Source: Portunus trituberculatus (taxonomy: Eukaryota; Arthropoda; Malacostraca; Decapoda; Portunidae). From it: a DNA stretch of 64,000 nucleotides. A program made the translations under genes and the position numbers. The stretch's first letter is position 1. Each line of letters opens with the position of its first letter. Below, piece by piece: positions 25,005 through 37,340 of this stretch. The notes under the pieces were generated by a model. It was not told the origin of the DNA. It was given only the letters and a program-made list of their open reading frames with translations, and did not search any database. The stretch lies in the NCBI RefSeq assembly GCF_017591435.1, contig NC_059296.1, forward strand, positions 29,278,869-29,342,868, written 5' to 3'.

Positions 25005-28000
25005 GGAAAAGGAAGAAAACTATAAGAACTATGAAATAAAACAAAAAGCTTGTAGTTTGTGCTTAATTTTTTTCTAGTTTCTTGTTTTTTCTATTCTTGT
25101 AAAAGCGAGCTAGAAAGTAAGGAACATTTTTTTCTAGAGAACGCAAAAAATACAAAATAGCTTTTTAAAGTTTAAGACGTTACTTTTTTCCTCCCTTGCC
25201 TGCTTTTCTTTTTTTATATTCCTTCTCTTTTACCTAAAACAGTTCCTTGTTGGGCAGCGTGATTGAGTTAGTGACTAAAGCGTAAACCAGAATAAAAAAA
25301 GAGAAAATTATTAAACAAAACAAAGGAACATATTTCTTAAAGATATAATCGCTTTTCTCTTTCTTCCTTGTTTCTCCAGCCTGTTTCTATTTCTTTTTAT
25401 TGTTTTTGTTGAAAGAAAAATGTTAAGAAAGAAATGCGAGTGTACTGAAAAGTAAAAACAAAATGAATGAAATAATATGTGTATATTAAAAAAAAAAAAA
25501 TAATTTCTAGAAAGATCGCTGATCGTTTTCTTATGATTCTTTTCCCCGTTGAAAACACAGAATCCTTGATAAACTGCCACAAGAGTCAAGAATAAACCCT
25601 AAAAAAAATCATTATGGGATGGATACTCGTAAAAAGCCAAGGACCTTTGACTTCTTCTATAGTTCTCTGATAGCTAATTCTAACTGTTTGATAGAAAAAA
25701 CAAATTTGTGTAGAAAGAATCCAGAAGCAGGAAGACAAAGAGGAAAGAAGGAAAAAGGAAGAAGAGGAGGGGAAGAGGAACAGAATGAGGACAAGGATGA
25801 TAATTAGGATGGAGAATAAGAATATGTTATATGAACAAAGCAAGACGAAGGATGATGAAAATGAACACAAATGAACGCAAAGAAGGAACAAACAGTACAA
25901 TATATGTCATTCTCTATGAAGTTGTTTAAAAGGTAGTCCAAGTTGCCTGAAATAAGAGATTCAGTATAGTAAAATGACACTAGACAAAGAGGGAAGAACT
26001 AGGATTCCTTACTGTATTAGAAGTGTAACCAGACGCTGCCTTATCTTAACACAGTACTTTGTTATCCCCTTCCTTTACAGAACATGCAATCATGTCCAGA
26101 AAAAAAACAAGGAATCAAAGCTTTATACGTATATACTACCATCTCTCTTATCTCACAGTACTTTCTGATCCACAACTCTCTCCCTCTCACTAGACACAAC
26201 ACAGCCCCGTATCTCTAAAAATTAAACCATCCTTGAGAACTGTTCCCTGTCTCATGAGTCAGTTAGAACAACTAACACATCTTTCCATGAAGCTCATCGA
26301 GAAATTAACTAACAACACTTTGCCTCAGCCGCCCAGACCAGAGTGTCAGGTCGCCGTCACCCACGCCCACCGCCCGTCACGCACCGCCCACGCCACCGCC
26401 GCCTACACACACACAAATATACACACTTCATCTTAAGTGAGGAAGGACGCGGAAGGAAATTAATGTTCACTAGTTCCTTTTGGGTGAGTCAGTGTGTCCC
26501 TCACGGCACCACGACTTCAGATCCACACTCTTGATGCCTGTCTGGCTGCGTTGCTGCCTGACTGCGAGGCTGGGAGGGTGCTGGAGTCAAGGCGCCGCTC
26601 ACTGGTATCAGGCACAGTGCTTGGTATCCGTTTATGATCTTACTGGTAAACCTCTTCGTATCTGTTGTGTGTTTTGTCAGTTTGGTCATTAGCGAGTTTT
26701 CTTTTTTTCGTTGTATTGTTGTAGTATGTTAGAATCAGATAATTGTTCAGAGGAATATTTCGTAATGAAAATATTAATACTAAAAGAACAAAAATACTCA
26801 ACCTTATTATGAAATTAAGATAGATAAATATAATAATCAATAGGTGAATAAATCGCTTTTCCGCATAATGAAATATTTTGTATAGATCACCGCACGACAT
26901 CTTTTTTATATATTTACAACCATCCACAGCATTATCTTAATACAATGAAACATAACATCATCCTTTTACTGCCAGGCTTAACAAATAGCTTGATTGTCAC
27001 TCTTAAAGATATACTTAATACTTTAAATTATTCAAATAAAACTGCTTAATATTATGGAAAATGGGCTGTTTCTTATCTCAGCGCCGAATTAAATAAAGGC
27101 TCAACTGAACAGGGGACTCAAGATCTAGACACCTCCAAGCCCACACAAATAGCGTTCGCATTTTTTCTTCACAACTTTCTGCGTCTTCCATCTGTTACAC
27201 TTGATTGACAATTGGAGAAGGAAGGTACGGAAGTGTTCAGGGGTTTGAATTATTCCATTGATAGATAAGTGATGATTCTGCATCGCCAATATGAGGAAAA
27301 CCAACCATTCACCTTTAAGACTTTTGCAAGCATTTATCTTGAGAGACAAGGCGTTCTGAGTGTACAGCCCATGGGATGACACACTACAGAACAGTGCCAA
27401 TGTTCTTTGAATAAAGTTCACTAAATTAAAATATTATATATGGCTACACTTCATAATATCAATGTATACATCTTTCGACTTGAAGTATACACAATTATTT
27501 ATACCTGTTGGGGGAATGCAAAGGCGCTGGAGGTAATACAGGACAGCAGTGTTCCCGTGGATCACATCGAGACACACGCTGCTCTTTACAACGTTAATAC
27601 TTCCGTAATGCATCTTAGATGTGCATCTTACAATATAGAATATTGTTTGCATATATTGTTAATAATAATTAATATACTTTCCACTTTTGCATTCTAATTA
27701 CATGAAATAAATTTCCATGATTACTTCAGTAGTTATACTATCTAATTTTTTATTCATATCCTACCTCTCCTTCTCCTTATGAATACAATTATATCATTTG
27801 TTTCTTGGTGGCCTGGATCCAACAATAAATAGAAAAATAATAAAATTCTCTGTTATGTCAGCTATAGATGAAAGTAATGATGATAACGTTATTTTGACGC
27901 AGCAATACGATAAGATGCATAAACATCGCCAAATGGGGAGACAGAGGGAGAGAGAGCGGGAGAGACCTCCACAAGATTTACCCTGAGCCGCAACGCCTGA

Positions 28001-28301
28001 CTTCCTCCAGCAACACCTGCACCGCCCAGTCTTCGCCGCCACGCCGCCTCGCCGTCCCTGAAGGCTTCCTCCCCCAAACTCACCTCCTCGGGAGTGACAT
28101 ATTTACTGGCGCACAGGTAAAGATTAGCTTTATCACTAAAACAAACAGGGCGAGAGTGAGTGTGAGGCAAGATTCTCAGCCAAGTGTTGCAGAAAAGTGG
28201 TGTGTGCGTGAGGCTGCCGCCATGACATAGAATTTGAAGATGTAATCTGTCTCAAGTGAAGGCGAGAGGAGGGAGGCGTGAGGGACAACCCTGCATCACG
28301 C

Positions 28302-28303
<2 letters not shown>
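25000..28303. other. AT-rich unique sequence, nothing recognised
   Basis: The longest stretch without a long microsatellite. Poly-A and poly-T runs are scattered, a purine-rich patch lies at 25715-25800, and a GC-rich patch at 26330-26410. The longest frames (about 80-104 codons) lack domain signatures and overlap on opposite strands. Confidence 0.4.

Positions 28304-28339
<36 letters not shown>
28304..28339. repeat. (CT)18 microsatellite
   Basis: Perfect CT run. Confidence 0.96.
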
Positions 28340-28342
<3 letters not shown>

Positions 28343-28394
28343 GTTACTTTGCCTCTATATATCTATTTTTTTTCAATTTTGCTTGTGTGCCTGT

Positions 28395-28560
28395 CAGTCA
28401 TCCTCTTTTTTTGTTTGTCTGTATATCTATCTGTTTGTCTGCCTCTCTGTCCATCTGTCTTTTCTTTGTTCGTTTGTAACATCCTATTTTTCTGTCTTTT
28501 CCTGTCACTGTCAATGTCTGTGTCTGTCCGGTTGTCTGTCTATTTGTGTACTATGATTTT
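28395..28560. repeat. Degenerate (TCTG/TCTA)n tract
   Basis: CTGTCTGTC-like and CTATCTGTTTGTCTGC-like words on a T-rich background. A decayed tetranucleotide array between two CT arrays. Confidence 0.65.
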
Positions 28561-28593
28561 TTTTTTGTCTTTTCATCCATCCATTTCATTCTT

Positions 28594-28595
<2 letters not shown>

Positions 28596-28690
<95 letters not shown>

Positions 28691-28735
28691 CCTCTCTCTC
28701 CCTCTCTCTCTCTCCCTCCCTCTCCCTCTCCATCC
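28596..28735. repeat. (CT)45 microsatellite with impure C-rich tail
   Basis: Perfect to about 28686, then CCTCTCC-type steps. Confidence 0.97.
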
Positions 28736-29159
28736 TCCCTCCGTTAAATCAAAGGAAATCACACCGAGGAACATTAGCTCAGCCCCTCCCTTGGTCCGCC
28801 CCAGCGCAGCGGCCTGACAAGAGTAATGCGCGGCTTACACCTCAACTTTACTGCCCTGAACTGGTTGGACGAGGTAAAAATAATGAAACTGATGCTACGT
28901 GTGGCCAGATTAGATTATAGTCTTGCCTTGCCGTGTGTGGTTTTGTCCGCTGCCAGTCTATCAAAGGCAGGTGACTCTATACGACGTACTTCATAAAATA
29001 AAGTCCAGGGAATCTGATTACACGAGAACCAACAGGAACGCCGCGTGAACTTTGGGAAGAAAGCCAGATGACACGAGAGACGCGACACGAGGACCAAGAA
29101 AAGTGAGAAAAAAAAGAGACGGAGAGAAAATCAGAAATGAACAGAACGCCGGAAAGGAA

Positions 29160-29340
29160 TAAAATCTTTGAGGGAGAAGAAAAATAAAAGGAAGAAAGAT
29201 AAAAACTAGAATATTTGAAGGAAGGAAAATCACGGAAAAAGGGAAAAATCTTTGGGGGAAAAGAGGAAGGAGAAAATTAAACACTTCAAAGGAAAAAAAA
29301 ATAAGGAAAAATATATAAGTTTTGAAGGAAAAGAATACGA
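29160..29340. repeat. ~36-bp purine-rich minisatellite, about 5 units
   Basis: The core AATCTTTGRGGGARAAG or a variant (ATATTTGAAGGAAGG, CACTTCAAAGGAAA, AGTTTTGAAGGAAA) recurs at 29165, 29211, 29246, 29281 and 29316 (spacings 46, 35, 35, 35). Confidence 0.75.
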
Positions 29341-29509
29341 AAAATATTATTAACGATATATACATGTAACATAAGTCAAACGTTAGCGAGATAAGGTCCT
29401 CGTTAATTCACCTGTTGACCGCTATTTCTCTATTCATACTCGATTGCTTCAGTTATAAAATCAAGATATAACAAGAAAATACCAGCTGTTGAATGTATGT
29501 TAGCATCTG

Positions 29510-29654
<145 letters not shown>

Positions 29655-29939
29655 TAATACACAAAACACAGCGACTCATGTAAAGTGACTGTTTGAAATA
29701 TCACATTAATGCAATATCGGAACATTTAATAACATTTCTGCTTTAGTATTTATTAGGGAAAGTAGAAGAATTTCTAGAAAGTCTGAGATATGTGTATTTA
29801 TTCGCCATACTGTAGATTCTTTTTTGTATGTGTATTCATTCGCCATACTCTAGACTTTTTTATTTGCCGTATATTGTTAAAAATTACTAAATACTTCTTC
29901 TTACTATCAGTATCTCTAATATATGTACAAGTTAGTGCA

Positions 29940-30340
29940 TGACAGGAAGCTTTATCGTGTTGATTTCCGTCTCATCCATAATAGTACCTACAAAAGAGCA
30001 CAATATACAGGTTCTCCATTGTTCATATACGTTGGATTCATTTTGCTCAATCTTATTCACTCCTAACTCGTTTTCTGTCTTCGAAGTCAATCTGTACCTT
30101 CCCTCCATGCTACTCTATGTCAACTTGATCCAGTAAACGACTCAAATTTAACCTTCTTCCTTTTACAATTCTCTTTTCTATCTAAATTTGACTTTGTGTT
30201 GATCTCCGAGTTGGTCTTTGTCTTCCCTGCCAAGTTAATCCAGCAAACCACGCACATCTACCCCTTCTTGTCACGTGTGTTCTCCCTCCATTCTGAATTC
30301 TATCACGTTGACAGCTCTTAGTCATTCTTTGGTTCAGCTG
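29940..30340. repeat. Decayed ~110-120-bp tandem array
   Basis: CAACTTGATCCAGTAAAC near 30121 matches CAAGTTAATCCAGCAAAC near 30231. CGTGTTGATTTCC near 29955, TGTGTTGATCTCC near 30197 and CACGTTGACAGC near 30305 mark the other end of the unit. Spacings fit 110-120 bp. Confidence 0.6.
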
Positions 30341-30841
<501 letters not shown>

Positions 30842-30954
30842 CGTAAGGAAAATGATTCTATACAATCCATTTAAAAATAATGGTTTTCGAAATAAATACT
30901 GGCTTTGGAATCTATTTTGGCTTTAGATATCTACTGGTACTGTCTTTTAAACAG

Positions 30955-31290
30955 TTAATACCGACATAAGGAATAGTGCTGGTTAAGAGGAGTAATACCT
31001 TGAGAAATAACACAGTCTTTAAAAGTAGTGCTATTATTAAAAAAAAATAAAAATAAATAAATAAAAAAAAATGTACCAGCTTAAGATTACGGTCATGACA
31101 TAAAAAAAGAAAAAAAAAACAGCAGCATGATAAATAGTACTAGCTTTGTTAATGATGTCACTGGAAACATTACGAACTTTAAACGAACTTTAAAGACACT
31201 GCTGGCTTCAACAACATAACAAGTATTGGTAATAATAGTATCTTTAGAAATAGTACTAGCTTCACAAATAGCATTAGTTTATGTAAAGCA
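30955..31290. repeat. Degenerate short tandem repeat (AATAGTACTAGCTT type)
   Basis: AATAGTRCTRGCTT or a variant recurs near 30973, 31040, 31134, 31195 and 31248, with A-rich interruptions. The spacing is irregular, so the unit is uncertain. Confidence 0.5.
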
Positions 31291-31327
31291 TCTTCATTTA
31301 AAGGTAATAATGATTCTAGTCGGGCAT

Positions 31328-31331
<4 letters not shown>

Positions 31332-31374
<43 letters not shown>
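31332..31374. repeat. (GT)21 microsatellite
   Basis: Perfect GT run. Confidence 0.96.
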
Positions 31375-31376
<2 letters not shown>

Positions 31377-31684
31377 AGTGTCTGTAAGTCCGTGTGTCAT
31401 TCTAACTATCTATCTGTTTGTGTCCTTGTTAAATAACGTTCCATATGAAGCTAACATTAAAAAAAAAAAAAAACTTGCAAAACAGCACTTAGATGAGATG
31501 CGGTGAAATACGAGCACAATATATTTTTTTTCTTTTAGCTCTCCTTCTCCTCTGTGGTTCGCCGCCTCCCCCTGAGCAGCGTGTGAGCGGCGGCACGACT
31601 CTTGGTGCAAATGAGACACACACTTTCAGCGCCAAATACGGACTTGCTGAGAGAAAAGAGGATTTGTGTCTTGAGTGTCTAGCG

Positions 31685-31689
<5 letters not shown>

Positions 31690-31744
<55 letters not shown>
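31690..31744. repeat. (CT)27 microsatellite
   Basis: Perfect CT run. A complementary GA array lies about 205 bp downstream. Confidence 0.97.
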
Positions 31745-31748
<4 letters not shown>

Positions 31749-31945
31749 GTATCTCTGGCATCTATAGCTACTTCTGGTCTTCGATATATGAGGAGTCCAA
31801 GTTAAAATGAGCATCCCACTTGTAATTACAGAGGAAATATTATGAGCCGTGATGGAAAATGAATGTTTCTCTGGCGCTGCAACAACAGGGTCATATGGCG
31901 CCGAGTGCATGGGAGACAAAATAATGAAAAGAGAATTACTGAAAT

Positions 31946-32350
<405 letters not shown>

Positions 32351-32830
32351 ATGTTGATTCAGGTGATGATAGTAATGATAGCGCTGCACTACTTCCTCCC
32401 TGACGCGTTGTATCTGTGAAACAAGCGAAACGCAGCTACTTAAAGGAAGGGTTTCTCACCACTACGGATTATGGAGACAGATGAAAGGAATTACTCGTAC
32501 TTGTTGTGGTCGAGGTGTATCAGTATGTGGGCAGCGCGGCGACCACCAACAGCCTCGCCACACACTGCAGGCTGCGACGTAATGACCCAGACAGACTCTG
32601 ATAGTGTTTTTACGACCCATGTTTCCTCTCCTTCCGGACGCAGTGATAGACAGGCGGCCGTGTTGCTGTCTCCCTGATGACACAAAATACTCGTGTGTAT
32701 CGCCAGTTATCGGGAGCAGGCCGCGGGAACCTTCAGTTAGCGGCATTGGTATATTGGACAAAGGCTGCTCTCATTTCTCTCTTGTGTGACCGTTGAGACC
32801 GACGCCTCCTTCCCTACATGGTTAACTGGC
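32351..32830. other. Unique sequence, nothing recognised
   Basis: GC-moderate DNA. Overlapping frames on both strands (32462-32789) without motifs. Confidence 0.4.
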
Positions 32831-32864
32831 TATTGCTAAATCAAGCTTGCCGTGGTGCTTCTTG

Positions 32865-33375
32865 CTGTGACGCTGTTGTGGGGGTAACTGTGGTGTGAAG
32901 CTGCTTTCTTTCCACTTCTTCTGCTGTGGTAAAGCTATGGTGCTGAGGTGTTACTGTTGTCTTAACCCCTTCAGTACCAGGACATGTTTCCATATACACT
33001 CTGCTTACTATTTGGTGATTTTTCATAGCTTCACAAACTTATATGAAGATTGAAATAGTGAAGACTCTGGACATTAATCTCCTGACCTCCATTGACTCTT
33101 TAAAATGTAAATGAAATCTTCTAATCACACCCAAAACAAAAGGTTAAAATGCGTTCCAGTATTGAAGGAATTAATATTTTGTTGCTCTGGTGGTATTTAT
33201 AGAATTAAGCTGCTTTCTTCTTGCTCTAATGCTGTGGTGAAGTTGAAGTGTTATGGTGTACTGTGGTATAATTGGTGGTGCGGTCTTTGCTGATCTAATA
33301 AAGTGAAGCTGTGGTGCCCAGGTGCTGGTATTACTCTGTTGTGGGGGTGATGGTGGTGGTGATAGCACGTGGCTT
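32865..33375. repeat. Decayed ~99-bp tandem array split by a MITE
   Basis: AAGCTGCTTTCTT occurs at about 32898 and 33206. CTGCTGTGGTAAAGC and ATGCTGTGGTGAAGT follow at matching offsets. CTGTTGTGGGGGT occurs at about 32872 and 33338. Subtracting the inserted MITE leaves about 99 bp between the two main units. Confidence 0.7.
32962..33174 (-). mobile_element. piggyBac-type MITE, copy 5
   Basis: The cleanest copy: TTAA at both edges, left TTAACCCCTTCAGTACCAGG, right CCAGTATTGAAGGAATTAA. Reverse orientation, same as copy 1. Inserted inside an older TGG/CTG-rich tandem array. Confidence 0.88.
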
Positions 33376-33525
33376 GCTGTGCTGCTTTGGTAATGGTGTC
33401 TTCAAGTGTTACTTTTAAACTTCAATGAAATTTCATATGCATAACACACTGCATTGGGTTACATATTTTTATAATTTACGACAGTATGATGATTAAGGGG
33501 TGTGGAGAAACCTAGTGTGTGCAGT

Positions 33526-33600
33526 GTCTCTGAGGAAGCCACAGTGGCGAAACGTTACCTCATTACAAAACTCCCGCACATCCTGAGTTTCGCCACACCA
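33526..33600 (+). other. Hammerhead-like motif, possibly a Penelope-like element remnant
   Basis: CTGAGGA at 33530-33536, one base, a GCCA/TGGC hairpin with a 3-nt loop (33538-33548), then GAAACGTT at 33549-33556. This matches the CUGANGA - stem II - GAAA layout of hammerhead cores, which are known from Penelope-like retroelements. Stem I pairing is not evident and there is one extra A before stem II, so activity is doubtful. Confidence 0.35.
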
Positions 33601-34251
33601 TTCAGTCACCGCACTGCTGTATTAAAAGATATTCGATTAGGTCTGACTGGTTAAAAGGATGACAAATATAATCATAATGGAAATAGGGCGATACTCTCCC
33701 TGAAGTACTGAGGTGGAGGACTGGAATAGACCAACAGGCTCACTAATAATATTGTTAGTCCGATATCAACAGTGAGGTTTAAAACATTAGATGGAAATGG
33801 ATGACAGGTAGGTATTGGTAGATACGTTCTATAAAGGGAGTGCCACCTGTAGGCTTGATGGTCTTATAGCGGTTTCCCTCATGCTCTTATCTTCTTTAAC
33901 TACGGCGCTGCGGTCTGAGAAACATGGAATGGTGTGACGCAAGAACTGGTAACTGCAATGCTCGTGTTTAAAGTTGGCCTTGACTTACTCATGAATGTTA
34001 CTGAATGTTTCTGCATAAGGAACAATCCATACATTATGTACGTACCCTATCCATCTACCCTAAGCTTAAATGTAGTTCTAATTGAGTAGAAAAATTGAAG
34101 TTAAATAAACAGAAGTCCTTGAGAGAAACCCTTGAGAGAGAAAGGAAGAAAAGGTTATAGGTATTAGTAAGTTTTGAAAGTGCGAAAACAGAAGATCCTT
34201 ATCAGCATTGCTCAACCCTCCCTATTTATGTTTTTTTTACTTCTTTGACTT
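33601..34251. other. Unique sequence, nothing recognised
   Basis: AT-rich DNA up to the second family-2 SINE. If the hammerhead-like motif marks a retroelement, no reverse-transcriptase coding remnant is visible on either side. Confidence 0.4.
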
Positions 34252-34400
34252 TTTTATTTTATTTATACCATGTGGGCTTTTCACGGGAATTTATTGGCTA
34301 AAGGGGCACCTTCTATCTCAAAGCCCACCTGCTAGGAAACCGTTGCCCCACGTGAGGAAGCTCAACCTACACTCAGACCGTGGACAGGATTCGACTTCAA
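34252..34400 (-). mobile_element. tRNA-derived SINE, family 2 copy B
   Basis: Reverse-complement copy of the element near 20.42 kb. Shared blocks in order on the minus strand: GTCGAATCCTGTCCACGGTC, GCAACGGTTTCCTAGCAGG, TGGGCTTTGAGATAGAAGG, GTGAAAAGCCCACATGG, TATAAATAAAATAAA tail. The B box has diverged and the 5' tRNA half is absent. Confidence 0.85.
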
Positions 34401-34900
34401 CCACGTTTAAAGCAGACGATCAAGTTATTCAGAAAAATCTACATACAACCAATGACTAAATATCTCAGCAATTATATACTACTCTTTATAATCCTAATGC
34501 CGAGGTAGAGTTAAATAATCATTCAAGCAACCAATTATCTAATCTTTAATACACCATTGCAATACAAAAGATGCTGATTCTTGCACACTAAGCTCGCTAT
34601 ATATCCTTCATTTATATTTCCAGCCACGATTGAGTGCACGCATTCCTGTCAGTCACTCTGCCTAACCATCGCCTCTCACCTCTGTTGCTCAGCTTAAAGA
34701 ATTTCCTCGCTGCCTTTCAAATTTTCACACCAGTCTCTCCATATCATGAATTCAACCTCTATTTCATTTCGCCTTTCTATTCCCACAATTTTTCTTCCTC
34801 ATCTCTAGTTTAGTGTTTCTGTTCATCAGTTGTTAAATGATTGGAATTTGCTTTTTCACTTCTTTCTGTCATCATTAGCTGTAATTTTTTTCCCTTGACT
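34401..34900. other. AT-rich unique sequence
   Basis: Nothing recognised. Grades into a G-poor tract. Confidence 0.4.
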
Positions 34901-35440
34901 GTTCTATTCTCGTTTTGCTACTTTTCATTATCATATCACCATTACGTTCTTCATTACGCCGTGTAATCACCACACCACCTAACTATCATCACCACCCACT
35001 TATTCACTGATTTTTTTTTTCATCACCTAAACTTCATTTCTTCCATATTTCACTGTGTTTTCACCACCTCACCACTACGTCTTTACCTATCTTGGAACTT
35101 CACCACACCGTTCTCATCTTTTCCAAACAACCAGAACTTGAGTCACCAAGATTCACTACTCAATCACACCTCACCATTCTCCTTTTACTATCACTAATCG
35201 TTACCTCACCATTTCACCATTACCACCAGTACTACCGCATTCCTTCACTTCCTCAAACTTCTCTCACCACTTCCTCTATGCTTCACTCTTTTCTCCTCGC
35301 CACCTCACCCCTTCATTCTCAGCAATCCCTAATCATCACCACAACGGCACCACAGCAACACCGTACCACCTCTATCACCACACATTTCAACCTCCATTAC
35401 ATCCCGTCCCTCCTTCCACGTTCGTTCATCACCATTTGAG
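34901..35440. repeat. G-poor TCACC-rich tract
   Basis: The plus strand is composed mainly of T, C and A, with TCACC/CACCAC words every 10-20 bp and very few G. It looks like a decayed (CAC)n-type array. The Thr/Ser/Leu-rich 115-codon frame at 35092-35439 is compositional. Confidence 0.55.
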
Positions 35441-35519
35441 CGGTAAAAAGTTCCCAGGCAGATGTGACAGGCGAGTGATAAATCAGATGAAGGTAAGTAA
35501 GAAAAGTAGTGGGTGGAAT

Positions 35520-37340
35520 TTCTTTTTTCGCCCCCATACGTCAGCGGCGGCGGCAGGTAGAAAGCGGCGGAGGTTTCCCGTGTAGCCCCAAGTCCCTCTG
35601 GCCCTTCTGACCCTCGGCGACCTCGGGGCTGCTTTGTTTCCCCAACTTTACACGGCGTCTCCTCCTCCTCCTCCTCCTCCTCCTTCTTCTCCTCTTCCTC
35701 CTCCTGTTCCCCTCCTTCTCCTCCATCGGGCCGCGTTGATAACTATCTTTATCTTTCTCAAACTCCACCAAAGCTGCCATGCATCACCATCTTTCTCCCA
35801 TAAAGGCGGAGCACCTCTTAAGCGTATTGGTAAACCGTGAGAGAAATCAGCAAGATCGGCCAAATCGGTGCTGTCGGTGTGAACTTTAGGCCGATAAGGG
35901 GAGGCCGAGGGGCGGGCTGGACACAGGGAGAGGGAGGGGCCGCGCCTATTCCGGGCCTCTTCTTTATGTCTTAATCACGCTTATTGTGTTTTGCATATCA
36001 ATTCGAATCAAGCGTGAGGGAGAGAGGAAAGGAGAGAAGGAGTGAGTAGCGTGGAGGGAGAGTTCAGTCAGCTGCGAGGAGGAGAGGAGTGAGAGGAGTG
36101 CGTGCGTTCGGGTCGCTGCACTCCGGCTTTCAACTCCAAACCTCTTCGTGCCAACCGTGGGGACCCGAGAGCAGCTGGCTGGCCGAGGCTGTACACACAC
36201 GTGGAAAAACGCAGCGCCCATGAGTGAGTCGGTGCTCCAGCTTATCTCGGCCTATCGGGTCCCACAAGTTTGGCAGCCCTCCTCTAAACCCACACAGAGA
36301 CAGGTGAGGCGGGGAGACAAAAGCCAGGTCGTCAATCGTCCAACAAAGACCACGGGACGCCTCGGAAAATAAAAGCGCGCGCGTCAAGAATTGGCCTTTT
36401 ATGTCTACTTAAACACTTGTCTCGCCCAATTATAACCATTTCAACACGTCGCAAAGGATTCGAACACGGCGCTGAAGTATAGAGTGTTGATAGACGGATG
36501 CTCTGTCTTCATTGCATATAATAAGCGTAGGTCGGGGAGTTACGGCCGCCCGGGGTATTATCCAGCCCAGGACGATGGTGCTTAATGGCGGGTCTCGGGC
36601 CGTAAAACATATCACAGAATGGAAGTTCGTGCCCTTGTTTTACACCACGCGACCTCGGCTTAGTCTTCGCTCCTCAGGACTCGCCGTCTTTTGTCGTCGC
36701 GGTTTAGTCGTGGAGCAAAAAACCGTCAGTGTTATGAGTTTGATTGACACTCATGCCCTTGACGTACCAGCGCTGCGAAGATGCACGCGTGAGTCAGGCC
36801 TGTGAGCTCGTCTGGCCCTCGCACGGGAATCGGAAGCCACAAGAATCGTGACTGCATAGAGTTATCCAGGGTCGTGTTGGTTCGTCTGTTTAGCGAGTCA
36901 ACAGTGAGTGACGGCCGCGAGTGAGGGAGGTGGTGCGCCGCGATACTTGCCGACATCACCACCGCCGCCGCCGCCACCATCACTCACCTTCATATCTCAG
37001 GTGTCAGCGAGCCCTTACATCACAGACAAGCCCTGTGTTCCGCCACCATCAACCCGGCTCTTTAGACCCATCCCGCGTCCCCGCCGAGACCTCCTGGCAA
37101 GACTCCCTCTCCACTGCGCCAGAAGAGGACTCCAGGATGGGAGGTCTCGAGACAAGCACCCTTTGTTGGGCCGCATCATTGCTCTCCTCTTCCTCCTCCT
37201 CCACCACCGCCAACATCGCCACAGCAACACCCTGCAGACAACAGGCGCTGGTCGGGAAGGGACTAAGAGGGTCGTGGTGTTTGTGTTGTGCAGTGCTGGA
37301 ATGCGTGTCGTCTTGGAAATGCCGCTACAGTCTTGACCAG
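35520..37340. other. GC-rich, repeat-poor island
   Basis: Long GC-rich stretch broken only by an impure (CCT)n at about 35658-35725 and CCGCCG at 36960-36977. Near 35965-36000 CTTAATCACGCTTATTGTG and TTTTGCATATCAATT are homeodomain/POU-like. Frames of about 140 codons overlap in two phases at 36908-37343, so no single frame is favoured. Candidate regulatory or first-exon/promoter DNA, unproven. Confidence 0.3.

Noticed and set aside
36435..36510. Possible minus-strand tRNA-like B box (GTGTTCGAATCC) with a DNA stretch that might be a decayed SINE or tRNA
   Set aside because: No A box at correct spacing, no acceptor pairing, and no second copy in the window.
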